DNA of 64,000 bases from Cladorhizidae sp. MBARI D1340-BT2. Lineage: Eukaryota > Porifera > Demospongiae > Poecilosclerida > Cladorhizidae. Made by a program: the position numbers and the translations under genes. The notes beneath the pieces are model-generated. The model worked only from the letters and a program-made list of their open reading frames with translations. It was not told the DNA's origin and did no database searches. Shown in pieces: positions 40,817 through 53,927 of this stretch (its first letter is position 1; every line of letters starts with the position of its first letter). The DNA lies in the NCBI GenBank assembly GCA_028752905.1, contig JAQNBH010000002.1, forward strand, positions 22,951,059-23,015,058, read 5' to 3'.

Positions 40817-41322
40817 TAGAGAACACATAATGAAACCTATCATTCGAATCATATCAAGTCCATTACAGTAAAGTGTGCAGAATATTATGGATGTTTGATA
40901 TCAACAGAGAGCACAGAGAGAGACCTATCTTAATAGCTATATATCAAGTTTATTCAGTGAAGTGTGGAGAATCTATTTAGCATCAAGAGATAGCAGAGAG
41001 AAACCTATCTTGTGATTCTATCAAGTCCATTACTGTGAAGTATGTGGAATATACAGATGTTTGATATCAAGAGAGAGAACAGAGAGAGGCCTACCTTTAG
41101 AGCTATATATCAAGTCTATTCAGTGAAGTGTGGAGAATCTATGAAGCTAACATGTTTAGCTCAAGATAGAGAACACTGAGAGATAACTATCTTGCAAGTC
41201 CATTACAGTGAAGTGTGCAGAATATATGGATGTTTGATATCAAGAGAGAGCACTTGGAGAGTCCTATCTTAATAGCTGTATAACAAGTCTATTCAGTGAA
41301 GTGTGGATAATCTACGAAGCTA
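40817..41322 (+). repeat. 506-bp block, copy 17
   Basis: Class T, in an M3 core. Private changes: ttgatatc instead of ttggtatc at the end of sub-repeat c, and agataactat in sub-repeat e. Followed by M1, M4, M1, M3, M2. Confidence 0.95.
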
Positions 41323-43337
41323 ACATGTTTAGCATCAAGTAAGAGTACAATTCATAACTGCCCTAATTAACAAGACCAAAGTCCCAGATTTTGTCAACTG
41401 ATAGAGAAGGCCCTTATCTGCAACATGTGAACAGATTATCAATAAATGTAGTGGTTTTTCACTGGCAGGCCACCGCTTTGGCAACTGGAAAACGCCAGGA
41501 AAAATCCCAAACCTTACCACTTCAAATCACCATAACTTGCTAATACTTAGAGTACTCAAAATTTTGGCACGTACAAAAGACAGATAATTAGAAGGGCTAT
41601 TCGGTGATATAAAAATTATCTTTTTTGGGTAAAGTGTAGAAAAGTTATGAGCTTCACGGCAAAAAAACAAGATTTTCGGGGGGGAAATGAGAAACATATA
41701 GACCAAATTAGGGCAAATATCAAGAACATGTTTAGCATCAAGTAAGAGTACAATTCATAACTGCCCTAATTAACAAGACCAAAGTCCCAGATTTTGTCAA
41801 CTGATAGAGAAGGCCCTTATCTGCAGCATGTGAACAGATTATCAATAAATGTAGTAGTTTTTCACTGGCAGGCCACCGCTTTGGCAACTGGAAAACGCCA
41901 GGAAAAATCACAAACCTTACCACTTCAAATCATCATAACTTCCTAATACTTAGAGTACTCAAAACTTTGGCACGTACAAAAGACAGATAATTAGAAGGGC
42001 TATCCGATGATATAAAAATTATCTTTTTGGGGTAAAGTGTAGAATAGTTATGAGCTTCACGGCAAAAAAACAAGATTTTCGGGGGGGAAATGAGAAACAT
42101 ATAGACCAAATTAGGGCAAATATCAAGAACATGTTTAGCATCAAGTAAGAGTACAATTCATAACTGCCCTAATTAACAAGACCAAAGTCCCAGATTTTGT
42201 CAACTGATAGAGAAGGCCCTTATCTGCAACATGTGAACAGATTATCAATAAATGTAGTGGTTTTTCACTGGCAGGCCACCGCTTTGGCAACTGGAAAACG
42301 CCAGGAAAAATCCCAAACCTTACCACTTCAAATCACCATAACTTGCTAATACTTAGAGTACTCAAAATTTTGGCACGTACAAAAGACAGATAATTAGAAG
42401 GGCTATTCGGTGATATAAAAATTATCTTTTTTGGGTAAAGTGTAGAAAAGTTATGAGCTTCACGGCAAAAAAACAAGATTTTCGGGGGGAAAATGAGAAA
42501 CATATAGACCAAATTAGGGCAAATATCAAGAACATGTTTAGCATCAAGTAAGAGTACAATTCATAACTGCCCTAATTAACAAGACCAAAGTCCCAGATTT
42601 TGTCAACTGATAGAGAAGGCCCTTATCTGCAGCATGTGAACAGATTATCAATAAATGTAGTGGTTTTTCACTGGCAGGCCACCGCTTTGGCAACTGGAAA
42701 ACGCCAGGAAAAATCCCAAACCTTACCACTTCAAATCACCATAACTTGCTAATACTTAGAGTACTCAAAATTTTGGCACGTACAAAAGACAGATAATTAG
42801 AAGGGCTATTCGGTGATATAAAAATTATCTTTTTGGGGTAAAGTGTAGAAAAGTTATGAGCTTCACGGCAAAAAAACAAGATTTTCGGGGGGAAAATGAG
42901 AAACATATAGACCAAATTAGGGCAAATATCAAGAACATGTTTAGCATCAAGTAAGAGTACAATTCATAACTACCCTAATTAACAAGACCAAAGTCCCAGA
43001 TTTTGTCAACTGATAGAGAAGGCCCTTATCTGCAGCATGTGAATAGATTATCAATAAATGTAGTGGTTTTTCACTGGCAGGCCACCGCTTTGGCAACTGG
43101 AAAACGCCAGGAAAAATCACAAACCTCACCACTTCAAATCACCATAACTTGCTAATACTTAGAGTACTCAAAATTTTGGCACGTACAAAAGACAGATAAT
43201 TAGAAGGGCTATTCGGTGATATAAAAATTATCTTTTTTGGATAAAGTGTAGAAAAGTTATGAGCTTCACGGCAAAAAAACAAGATTTTCGGGGGGAAAAT
43301 GAGAAACATATAGACCAAATTAGGGCAAATATCAAGA

Positions 43338-43843
43338 TAGAGAACACATAATGAAACCTATCATTCGAATCATATCAAGTCCATTACAGTAAAGTGTGCA
43401 GAATATTATGGATGTTTGATATCAACAGAGAGCACAGAGAGAGACCTATCTTAATAGCTATATATCAAGTTTATTCAGTGAAGTGTGGAGAATCTATTTA
43501 GCATCAAGAGAGAGCAGAGAGAAACCTATCTTGTGATTCTATCAAGTCCATTACTGTGAAGTATGTGGAATATACAGATGTTTGGTATCAAGAGAGAGAA
43601 CAGAGAGAGGCCTACCTTTAGAGCTATATATCAAGTCTATTCAGTGAAGTGTGGAGAATCTATGAAGCTAACATGTTTAGCTCAAGATAGAGAACACTGA
43701 GAGATACCTATCTTGCAAGTCCATTACAGTGAAGTGTGCAGAATATATGGATGTTTGATATCAAGAGAGAGCACTTGGAGAGTCCTATCTTAATAGCTGT
43801 ATAACAAGTCTATTCAGTGAAGTGTGGATAATCTACGAAGCTA
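43338..43843 (+). repeat. 506-bp block, copy 18
   Basis: Class G2, in an M2 core with the full rare haplotype, as at copy 14. Followed by M1, M2, M1, M2. Confidence 0.95.
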
Positions 43844-45455
43844 ACATGTTTAGCATCAAGTAAGAGTACAATTCATAACTGCCCTAATTAACAAGACCAA
43901 AGTCCCAGATTTTGTCAACTGATAGAGAAGGCCCTTATCTGCAACATGTGAACAGATTATCAATAAATGTAGTGGTTTTTCACTGGCAGGCCACCGCTTT
44001 GGCAACTGGAAAACGCCAGGAAAAATCCCAAACCTTACCACTTCAAATCACCATAACTTGCTAATACTTAGAGTACTCAAAACTTTGGCACGTACAAAAG
44101 ACAGATAATTAGAAGGGCTATTCGGTGATATAAAAATTATCTTTTTTGGGTAAAGTGTAGAAAAGTTATGAGCTTCACGGCAAAAAAACAAGATTTTCGG
44201 GGGGAAAATGAGAAACATATAGACCAAATTAGGGCAAATATCAAGAACATGTTTAGCATCAAGTAAGAGTACAATTCATAACTGCCCTAATTAACAAGAC
44301 CAAAGTCCCAGATTTTGTCAACTGATAGAGAAGGCCCTTATCTGCAGCATGTGAACAGATTATCAATAAATGTAGTGGTTTTTCACTGGCAGGCCACCGC
44401 TTTGGCAACTGGAAAACGCCAGGAAAAATCACAAACCTTACCACTTCAAATCATCATAACTTCCTAATACTTAGAGAACTCAAAACTTTGGCACGTACAA
44501 AAGACAGATAATTAGAAGGGCTATCCGATGATATAAAAATTATCTTTTTGGGGTAAAGTGTAGAATAGTTATGAGCTTCACGGCAAAAAAACAAGATTTT
44601 CGGGGGGGAAATGAGAAACATATAGACCAAATTAGGGCAAATATCAAGAACATGTTTAGCATCAAGTAAGAGTACAATTCATAACTGCCCTAATTAACAA
44701 GACCAAAGTCACAGATTTTGTCAACTGATAGAGAAGGCCCTTATCTGCAACATGTGAACAGATTATCAATAAATGTAGTGGTTTTTCACTGGCAGGCCAC
44801 CGCTTTGGCAACTGGAAAACGCCAGGAAAAATCCCAAACCTTACCACTTCAAATCACCATAACTTGCTAATACTTAGAGTACTCAAAATTTTGGCACGTA
44901 CAAAAGACAGATAATTAGAAGGGCTATTCGGTGATATAAAAATTATCTTTTTTGGGTAAAGTGTAGAAAAGTTATGAGCTTCACGGCAAAAAAACAAGAT
45001 TTTCGGGGGGAAAATGAGAAACATATAGACCAAATTAGGGCAAATATCAAGAACATGTTTAGCATCAAGTAAGAGTACAATTCATAACTGCCCTAATTAA
45101 CAAGACCAAAGTCCCAGATTTTGTCAACTGATAGAGAAGGCCCTTATCTGCAGCATGTGAACAGATTATCAATAAATGTAGTGGTTTTTCACTGGCAGGC
45201 CACCGCTTTGGCAACTGGAAAACGCCAGGAAAAATCACAAACCTCACCACTTCAAATCATCATAACTTGCTAATACTTAGAGTACTCAAAATTTTGGCAC
45301 GTACAAAAGACAGATAATTAGAAGGGCTATTCGGTGATATAAAAATTATCTTTTTTGGATAAAGTGTAGAAAAGTTATGAGCTTCACGGCAAAAAAACAA
45401 GATTTTCGGGGGGAAAATGAGAAACATATAGACCAAATTAGGGCAAATATCAAGA

Positions 45456-45961
45456 TAGAGAACACATAATGAAACCTATCATTCGAATCATATCAAGTCC
45501 ATTACAGTAAAGTGTGCAGAATATTATGGATGTTTGATATCAACAGAGAGCACAGAGAGAGACCTATCTTAATAGCTATATATCAAGTTTATTCAGTGAA
45601 GTGTGGAGAATCTATTTAGCATCAAGAGAGAGCAGAGAGAAACCTATCTTGTGATTCTATCAAGTCCATTACTGTGAAGTATGTGGAATATACAGATGTT
45701 TGGTATCAAGAGAGAGAACAGAGAGAGGCCTACCTTTAGAGCTATATATCAAGTCTATTCAGTGAAGTGTGGAGAATCTATGAAGCTAACATGTTTAGCT
45801 CAAGATAGAGAACACTGAGAGATACCTATCTTGCAAGTCCATTACAGTGAAGTGTGCAGAATATATGGATGTTTGATATCAAGAGAGAGCACTTGGAGAG
45901 TCCTATCTTAATAGCTGTATAACAAGTCTATTCAGTGAAGTGTGGATAATCTACGAAGCTA
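45456..45961 (+). repeat. 506-bp block, copy 19
   Basis: Class G2, in an M2 core with cctcacc and a mixed downstream half (catcataacttgc). Followed by M1, M2, M1, M2. Confidence 0.95.
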
Positions 45962-47573
45962 ACATGTTTAGCATCAAGTAAGAGTACAATTCATAACTGC
46001 CCTAATTAACAAGACCAAAGTCCCAGATTTTGTCAACTGATAGAGAAGGCCCTTATCTGCAACATGTGAACAGATTATCAATAAATGTAGTGGTTTTTCA
46101 CTGGCAGGCCACCGCTTTGGCAACTGGAAAACGCCAGGAAAAATCCCAAACCTTACCACTTCAAATCACCATAACTTGCTAATACTTAGAGTACTCAAAA
46201 CTTTGGCACGTACAAAAGACAGATAATTAGAAGGGCTATTCGGTGATATAAAAATTATCTTTTTTGGGTAAAGTGTAGAAAAGTTATGAGCTTCACGGCA
46301 AAAAAACAAGATTTTCGGGGGGAAAATGAGAAACATATAGACCAAATTAGGGCAAATATCAAGAACATGTTTAGCATCAAGTAAGAGTACAATTCATAAC
46401 TGCCCTAATTAACAAGACCAAAGTCCCAGATTTTGTCAACTGATAGAGAAGGCCCTTATCTGCAGCATGTGAACAGATTATCAATAAATGTAGTGGTTTT
46501 TCACTGGCAGGCCACCGCTTTGGCAACTGGAAAACGCCAGGAAAAATCACAAACCTTACCACTTCAAATCATCATAACTTCCTAATACTTAGAGAACTCA
46601 AAACTTTGGCACGTACAAAAGACAGATAATTAGAAGGGCTATCCGATGATATAAAAATTATCTTTTTGGGGTAAAGTGTAGAATAGTTATGAGCTTCACG
46701 GCAAAAAAACAAGATTTTCGGGGGGGAAATGAGAAACATATAGACCAAATTAGGGCAAATATCAAGAACATGTTTAGCATCAAGTAAGAGTACAATTCAT
46801 AACTGCCCTAATTAACAAGACCAAAGTCCCAGATTTTGTCAACTGATAGAGAAGGCCCTTATCTGCAACATGTGAACAGATTATCAATAAATGTAGTGGT
46901 TTTTCACTGGCAGGCCACCGCTTTGGCAACTGGAAAACGCCAGGAAAAATCCCAAACCTTACCACTTCAAATCACCATAACTTGCTAATACTTAGAGTAC
47001 TCAAAATTTTGGCACGTACAAAAGACAGATAATTAGAAGGGCTATTCGGTGATATAAAAATTATCTTTTTTGGGTAAAGTGTAGAAAAGTTATGAGCTTC
47101 ACGGCAAAAAAACAAGATTTTCGGGGGGAAAATGAGAAACATATAGACCAAATTAGGGCAAATATCAAGAACATGTTTAGCATCAAGTAAGAGTACAATT
47201 CATAACTGCCCTAATTAACAAGACCAAAGTCCCAGATTTTGTCAACTGATAGAGAAGGCCCTTATCTGCAGCATGTGAACAGATTATCAATAAATGTAGT
47301 GGTTTTTCACTGGCAGGCCACCGCTTTGGCAACTGGAAAACGCCAGGAAAAATCACAAACCTCACCACTTCAAATCACCATAACTTGCTAATACTTAGAG
47401 TACTCAAAATTTTGGCACGTACAAAAGACAGATAATTAGAAGGGCTATTCGGTGATATAAAAATTATCTTTTTTGGATAAAGTGTAGAAAAGTTATGAGC
47501 TTCACGGCAAAAAAACAAGATTTTCGGGGGGAAAATGAGAAACATATAGACCAAATTAGGGCAAATATCAAGA

Positions 47574-48079
47574 TAGAGAACACATAATGAAACCTATCAT
47601 TCGAATCATATCAAGTCCATTACAGTAAAGTGTGCAGAATATTATGGATGTTTGATATCAACAGAGAGCACAGAGAGAGACCTATCTTAATAGCTATATA
47701 TCAAGTTTATTCAGTGAAGTGTGGAGAATCTATTTAGCATCAAGAGAGAGCAGAGAGAAACCTATCTTGTGATTCTATCAAGTCCATTACTGTGAAGTAT
47801 GTGGAATATACAGATGTTTGGTATCAAGAGAGAGAACAGAGAGAGGCCTACCTTTAGAGCTATATATCAAGTCTATTCAGTGAAGTGTGGAGAATCTATG
47901 AAGCTAACATGTTTAGCTCAAGATAGAGAACACTGAGAGATACCTATCTTGCAAGTCCATTACAGTGAAGTGTGCAGAATATATGGATGTTTGATATCAA
48001 GAGAGAGCACTTGGAGAGTCCTATCTTAATAGCTGTATAACAAGTCTATTCAGTGAAGTGTGGATAATCTACGAAGCTA
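47574..48079 (+). repeat. 506-bp block, copy 20
   Basis: Class G2, in an M2 core with cctcacc. Followed by six cores M1, M2, M1, M2, M1, M2, the first instance of the longer 2924-bp period. Confidence 0.95.
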
Positions 48080-50497
48080 ACATGTTTAGCATCAAGTAAG
48101 AGTACAATTCATAACTGCCCTAATTAACAAGACCAAAGTCCCAGATTTTGTCAACTGATAGAGAAGGCCCTTATCTGCAACATGTGAACAGATTATCAAT
48201 AAATGTAGTGGTTTTTCACTGGCAGGCCACCGCTTTGGCAACTGGAAAACGCCAGGAAAAATCCCAAACCTTACCACTTCAAATCACCATAACTTGCTAA
48301 TACTTAGAGTACTCAAAACTTTGGCACGTACAAAAGACAGATAATTAGAAGGGCTATTCGGTGATATAAAAATTATCTTTTTTGGGTAAAGTGTAGAAAA
48401 GTTATGAGCTTCACGGCAAAAAAACAAGATTTTCGGGGGGAAAATGAGAAACATATAGACCAAATTAGGGCAAATATCAAGAACATGTTTAGCATCAAGT
48501 AAGAGTACAATTCATAACTGCCCTAATTAACAAGACCAAAGTCCCAGATTTTGTCAACTGATAGAGAAGGCCCTTATCTGCAGCATGTGAACAGATTATC
48601 AATAAATGTAGTGGTTTTTCACTGGCAGGCCACCGCTTTGGCAACTGGAAAACGCCAGGAAAAATCACAAACCTTACCACTTCAAATCATCATAACTTCC
48701 TAATACTTAGAGTACTCAAAACTTTGGCACGTACAAAAGACAGATAATTAGAAGGGCTATCCGATGATATAAAAATTATCTTTTTGGGGTAAAGTGTAGA
48801 ATAGTTATGAGCTTCACGGCAAAAAAACAAGATTTTCGGGGGGGAAATGAGAAACATATAGACCAAATTAGGGCAAATATCAAGAACATGTTTAGCATCA
48901 AGTAAGAGTACAATTCATAACTGCCCTAATTAACAAGACCAAAGTCCCAGATTTTGTCAACTGATAGAGAAGGCCCTTATCTGCAACATGTGAACAGATT
49001 ATCAATAAATGTAGTGGTTTTTCACTGGCAGGCCACCGCTTTGGCAACTGGAAAACGCCAGGAAAAATCCCAAACCTTACCACTTCAAATCACCATAACT
49101 TGCTAATACTTAGAGTACTCAAAATTTTGGCACGTACAAAAGACAGATAATTAGAAGGGCTATTCGGTGATATAAAAATTATCTTTTTTGGGTAAAGTGT
49201 AGAAAAGTTATGAGCTTCACGGCAAAAAAACAAGATTTTCGGGGGGAAAATGAGAAACATATAGACCAAATTAGGGCAAATATCAAGAACATGTTTAGCA
49301 TCAAGTAAGAGTACAATTCATAACTGCCCTAATTAACAAGACCAAAGTCCCAGATTTTGTCAACTGATAGAGAAGGCCCTTATCTGCAGCATGTGAACAG
49401 ATTATCAATAAATGTAGTGGTTTTTCACTGGCAGGCCACCGCTTTGGCAACTGGAAAACGCCAGGAAAAATCACAAACCTTACCACTTCAAATCATCATA
49501 ACTTCCTAATACTTAGAGAACTCAAAACTTTGGCACGTACAAAAGACAGATAATTAGAAGGGCTATCCGATGATATAAAAATTATCTTTTTGGGGTAAAG
49601 TGTAGAATAGTTATGAGCTTCACGGCAAAAAAACAAGATTTTCGGGGGGGAAATGAGAAACATATAGACCAAATTAGGGCAAATATCAAGAACATGTTTA
49701 GCATCAAGTAAGAGTACAATTCATAACTGCCCTAATTAACAAGACCAAAGTCCCAGATTTTGTCAACTGATAGAGAAGGCCCTTATCTGCAACATGTGAA
49801 CAGATTATCAATAAATGTAGTGGTTTTTCACTGGCAGGCCACCGCTTTGGCAACTGGAAAACGCCAGGAAAAATCCCAAACCTTACCACTTCAAATCACC
49901 ATAACTTGCTAATACTTAGAGTACTCAAAATTTTGGCACGTACAAAAGACAGATAATTAGAAGGGCTATTCGGTGATATAAAAATTATCTTTTTTGGGTA
50001 AAGTGTAGAAAAGTTATGAGCTTCACGGCAAAAAAACAAGATTTTCGGGGGGAAAATGAGAAACATATAGACCAAATTAGGGCAAATATCAAGAACATGT
50101 TTAGCATCAAGTAAGAGTACAATTCATAACTGCCCTAATTAACAAGACCAAAGTCCCAGATTTTGTCAACTGATAGAGAAGGCCCTTATCTGCAGCATGT
50201 GAACAGATTATCAATAAATGTAGTGGTTTTTCACTGGCAGGCCACCGCTTTGGCAACTGGAAAACGCCAGGAAAAATCACAAACCTCACCACTTCAAATC
50301 ACCATAACTTGCTAATACTTAGAGTACTCAAAATTTTGGCACGTACAAAAGACAGATAATTAGAAGGGCTATTCGGTGATATAAAAATTATCTTTTTTGG
50401 ATAAAGTGTAGAAAAGTTATGAGCTTCACGGCAAAAAAACAAGATTTTCGGGGGGAAAATGAGAAACATATAGACCAAATTAGGGCAAATATCAAGA

Positions 50498-51003
50498 TAG
50501 AGAACACATAATGAAACCTATCATTCGAATCATATCAAGTCCATTACAGTAAAGTGTGCAGAATATTATGGATGTTTGATATCAACAGAGAGCACAGAGA
50601 GAGACCTATCTTAATAGCTATATATCAAGTTTATTCAGTGAAGTGTGGAGAATCTATTTAGCATCAAGAGAGAGCAGAGAGAAACCTATCTTGTGATTCT
50701 ATCAAGTCCATTACTGTGAAGTATGTGGAATATACAGATGTTTGGTATCAAGAGAGAGAACAGAGAGAGGCCTACCTTTAGAGCTATATATCAAGTCTAT
50801 TCAGTGAAGTGTGGAGAATCTATGAAGCTAACATGTTTAGCTCAAGATAGAGAACACTGAGAGATACCTATCTTGCAAGTCCATTACAGTGAAGTGTGCA
50901 GAATATATGGATGTTTGATATCAAGAGAGAGCACTTGGAGAGTCCTATCTTAATAGCTGTATAACAAGTCTATTCAGTGAAGTGTGGATAATCTACGAAG
51001 CTA
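50498..51003 (+). repeat. 506-bp block, copy 21
   Basis: Class G2, in an M2 core with cctcacc. Followed by M1, M2, M1, M2, M1, M2. Confidence 0.95.
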
Positions 51004-53421
51004 ACATGTTTAGCATCAAGTAAGAGTACAATTCATAACTGCCCTAATTAACAAGACCAAAGTCCCAGATTTTGTCAACTGATAGAGAAGGCCCTTATCT
51101 GCAACATGTGAACAGATTATCAATAAATGTAGTGGTTTTTCACTGGCAGGCCACCGCTTTGGCAACTGGAAAACGCCAGGAAAAATCCCAAACCTTACCA
51201 CTTCAAATCACCATAACTTGCTAATACTTAGAGTACTCAAAACTTTGGCACGTACAAAAGACAGATAATTAGAAGGGCTATTCGGTGATATAAAAATTAT
51301 CTTTTTTGGGTAAAGTGTAGAAAAGTTATGAGCTTCACGGCAAAAAAACAAGATTTTCGGGGGGAAAATGAGAAACATATAGACCAAATTAGGGCAAATA
51401 TCAAGAACATGTTTAGCATCAAGTAAGAGTACAATTCATAACTGCCCTAATTAACAAGACCAAAGTCCCAGATTTTGTTAACTGATAGAGAAGGCCCTTA
51501 TCTGCAGCATGTGAACAGATTATCAATAAATGTAGTGGTTTTTCACTGGCAGGCCACCGCTTTGGCAACTGGAAAACGCCAGGAAAAATCACAAACCTTA
51601 CCACTTCAAATCATCATAACTTCCTAATACTTAGAGTACTCAAAACTTTGGCACGTACAAAAGACAGATAATTAGAAGGGCTATCCGATGATATAAAAAT
51701 TATCTTTTTGGGGTAAAGTGTAGAATAGTTATGAGCTTCACGGCAAAAAAACAAGATTTTCGGGGGGGAAATGAGAAACATATAGACCAAATTAGGGCAA
51801 ATATCAAGAACATGTTTAGCATCAAGTAAGAGTACAATTCATAACTGCCCTAATTAACAAGACCAAAGTCCCAGATTTTGTCAACTGATAGAGAAGGCCC
51901 TTATCTGCAACATGTGAACAGATTATCAATAAATGTAGTGGTTTTTCACTGGCAGGCCACCGCTTTGGCAACTGGAAAACGCCAGGAAAAATCCCAAACC
52001 TTACCACTTCAAATCACCATAACTTGCTAATACTTAGAGTACTCAAAATTTTGGCACGTACAAAAGACAGATAATTAGAAGGGCTATTCGGTGATATAAA
52101 AATTATCTTTTTTGGGTAAAGTGTAGAAAAGTTATGAGCTTCACGGCAAAAAAACAAGATTTTCGGGGGGAAAATGAGAAACATATAGACCAAATTAGGG
52201 CAAATATCAAGAACATGTTTAGCATCAAGTAAGAGTACAATTCATAACTGCCCTAATTAACAAGACCAAAGTCCCAGATTTTGTCAACTGATAGAGAAGG
52301 CCCTTATCTGCAGCATGTGAACAGATTATCAATAAATGTAGTGGTTTTTCACTGGCAGGCCACCGCTTTGGCAACTGGAAAACGCCAGGAAAAATCACAA
52401 ACCTTACCACTTCAAATCATCATAACTTCCTAATACTTAGAGAACTCAAAACTTTGGCACGTACAAAAGACAGATAATTAGAAGGGCTATCCGATGATAT
52501 AAAAATTATCTTTTTGGGATAAAGTGTAGAATAGTTATGAGCTTCACGGCAAAAAAACAAGATTTTCGGGGGGGAAATGAGAAACATATAGACCAAATTA
52601 GGGCAAATATCAAGAACATGTTTAGCATCAAGTAAGAGTACAATTCATAACTGCCCTAATTAACAAGACCAAAGTCCCAGATTTTGTCAACTGATAGAGA
52701 AGGCCCTTATCTGCAACATGTGAACAGATTATCAATAAATGTAGTGGTTTTTCACTGGCAGGCCACCGCTTTGGCAACTGGAAAACGCCAGGAAAAATCC
52801 CAAACCTTACCACTTCAAATCACCATAACTTGCTAATACTTAGAGTACTCAAAATTTTGGCACGTACAAAAGACAGATAATTAGAAGGGCTATTCGGTGA
52901 TATAAAAATTATCTTTTTTGGGTAAAGTGTAGAAAAGTTATGAGCTTCACGGCAAAAAAACAAGATTTTCGGGGGGAAAATGAGAAACATATAGACCAAA
53001 TTAGGGCAAATATCAAGAACATGTTTAGCATCAAGTAAGAGTACAATTCATAACTGCCCTAATTAACAAGACCAAAGTCCCAGATTTTGTCAACTGATAG
53101 AGAAGGCCCTTATCTGCAGCATGTGAACAGATTATCAATAAATGTAGTGGTTTTTCACTGGCAGGCCACCGCTTTGGCAACTGGAAAACGCCAGGAAAAA
53201 TCACAAACCTCACCACTTCAAATCACCATAACTTGCTAATACTTAGAGTACTCAAAATTTTGGCACGTACAAAAGACAGATAATTAGAAGGGCTATTCGG
53301 TGATATAAAAATTATCTTTTTTGGATAAAGTGTAGAAAAGTTATGAGCTTCACGGCAAAAAAACAAGATTTTCGGGGGGAAAATGAGAAACATATAGACC
53401 AAATTAGGGCAAATATCAAGA

Positions 53422-53927
53422 TAGAGAACACATAATGAAACCTATCATTCGAATCATATCAAGTCCATTACAGTAAAGTGTGCAGAATATTATGGATGTT
53501 TGATATCAACAGAGAGCACAGAGAGAGACCTATCTTAATAGCTATATATCAAGTTTATTCAGTGAAGTGTGGAGAATCTATTTAGCATCAAGAGAGAGCA
53601 GAGAGAAACCTATCTTGTGATTCTATCAAGTCCATTACTGTGAAGTATGTGGAATATACAGATGTTTGGTATCAAGAGAGAGAACAGAGAGAGGCCTACC
53701 TTTAGAGCTATATATCAAGTCTATTCAGTGAAGTGTGGAGAATCTATGAAGCTAACATGTTTAGCTCAAGATAGAGAACACTGAGAGATACCTATCTTGC
53801 AAGTCCATTACAGTGAAGTGTGCAGAATATATGGATGTTTGATATCAAGAGAGAGCACTTGGAGAGTCCTATCTTAATAGCTGTATAACAAGTCTATTCA
53901 GTGAAGTGTGGATAATCTACGAAGCTA
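53422..53927 (+). repeat. 506-bp block, copy 22
   Basis: Class G2, in an M2 core with cctcacc. Followed by M1, M2, M1, M2, M1, M3. Confidence 0.95.

Larger units (their letters stand above)
38307..42542 (+). repeat. 2118-bp HOR, two copies (M3-long, M1, M4, M1), second pair
   Basis: Copies at 38307-40424 and 40425-42542. They correspond one to one with the pair at 24596-28831, displaced by 13,711 bp. Confidence 0.85.
34277..44200 (+). repeat. About 9.9-kb duplicated segment, second copy
   Basis: Partner of 20566-30500. Differences I noticed are few single bases: the core at 35889 is M2 where the partner at 22178 is M3, catcataacttgc near 36487, a changed base in the core at 39216, and the private changes of block copy 17. 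Upstream, the M2 core at 33874 resembles the core at 19761, so a unit present in the first region (20164) appears to be missing here. Confidence 0.85.
43855..48090 (+). repeat. 2118-bp HOR, two copies (M1, M2, M1, M2-long)
   Basis: Copies at 43855-45972 and 45973-48090. Each has the M1 core with aaactttgg after the block, a GAGAACTC variant in the next M2 core (44474 and 46592), and a class G2 block in a cctcacc core. Confidence 0.87.
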
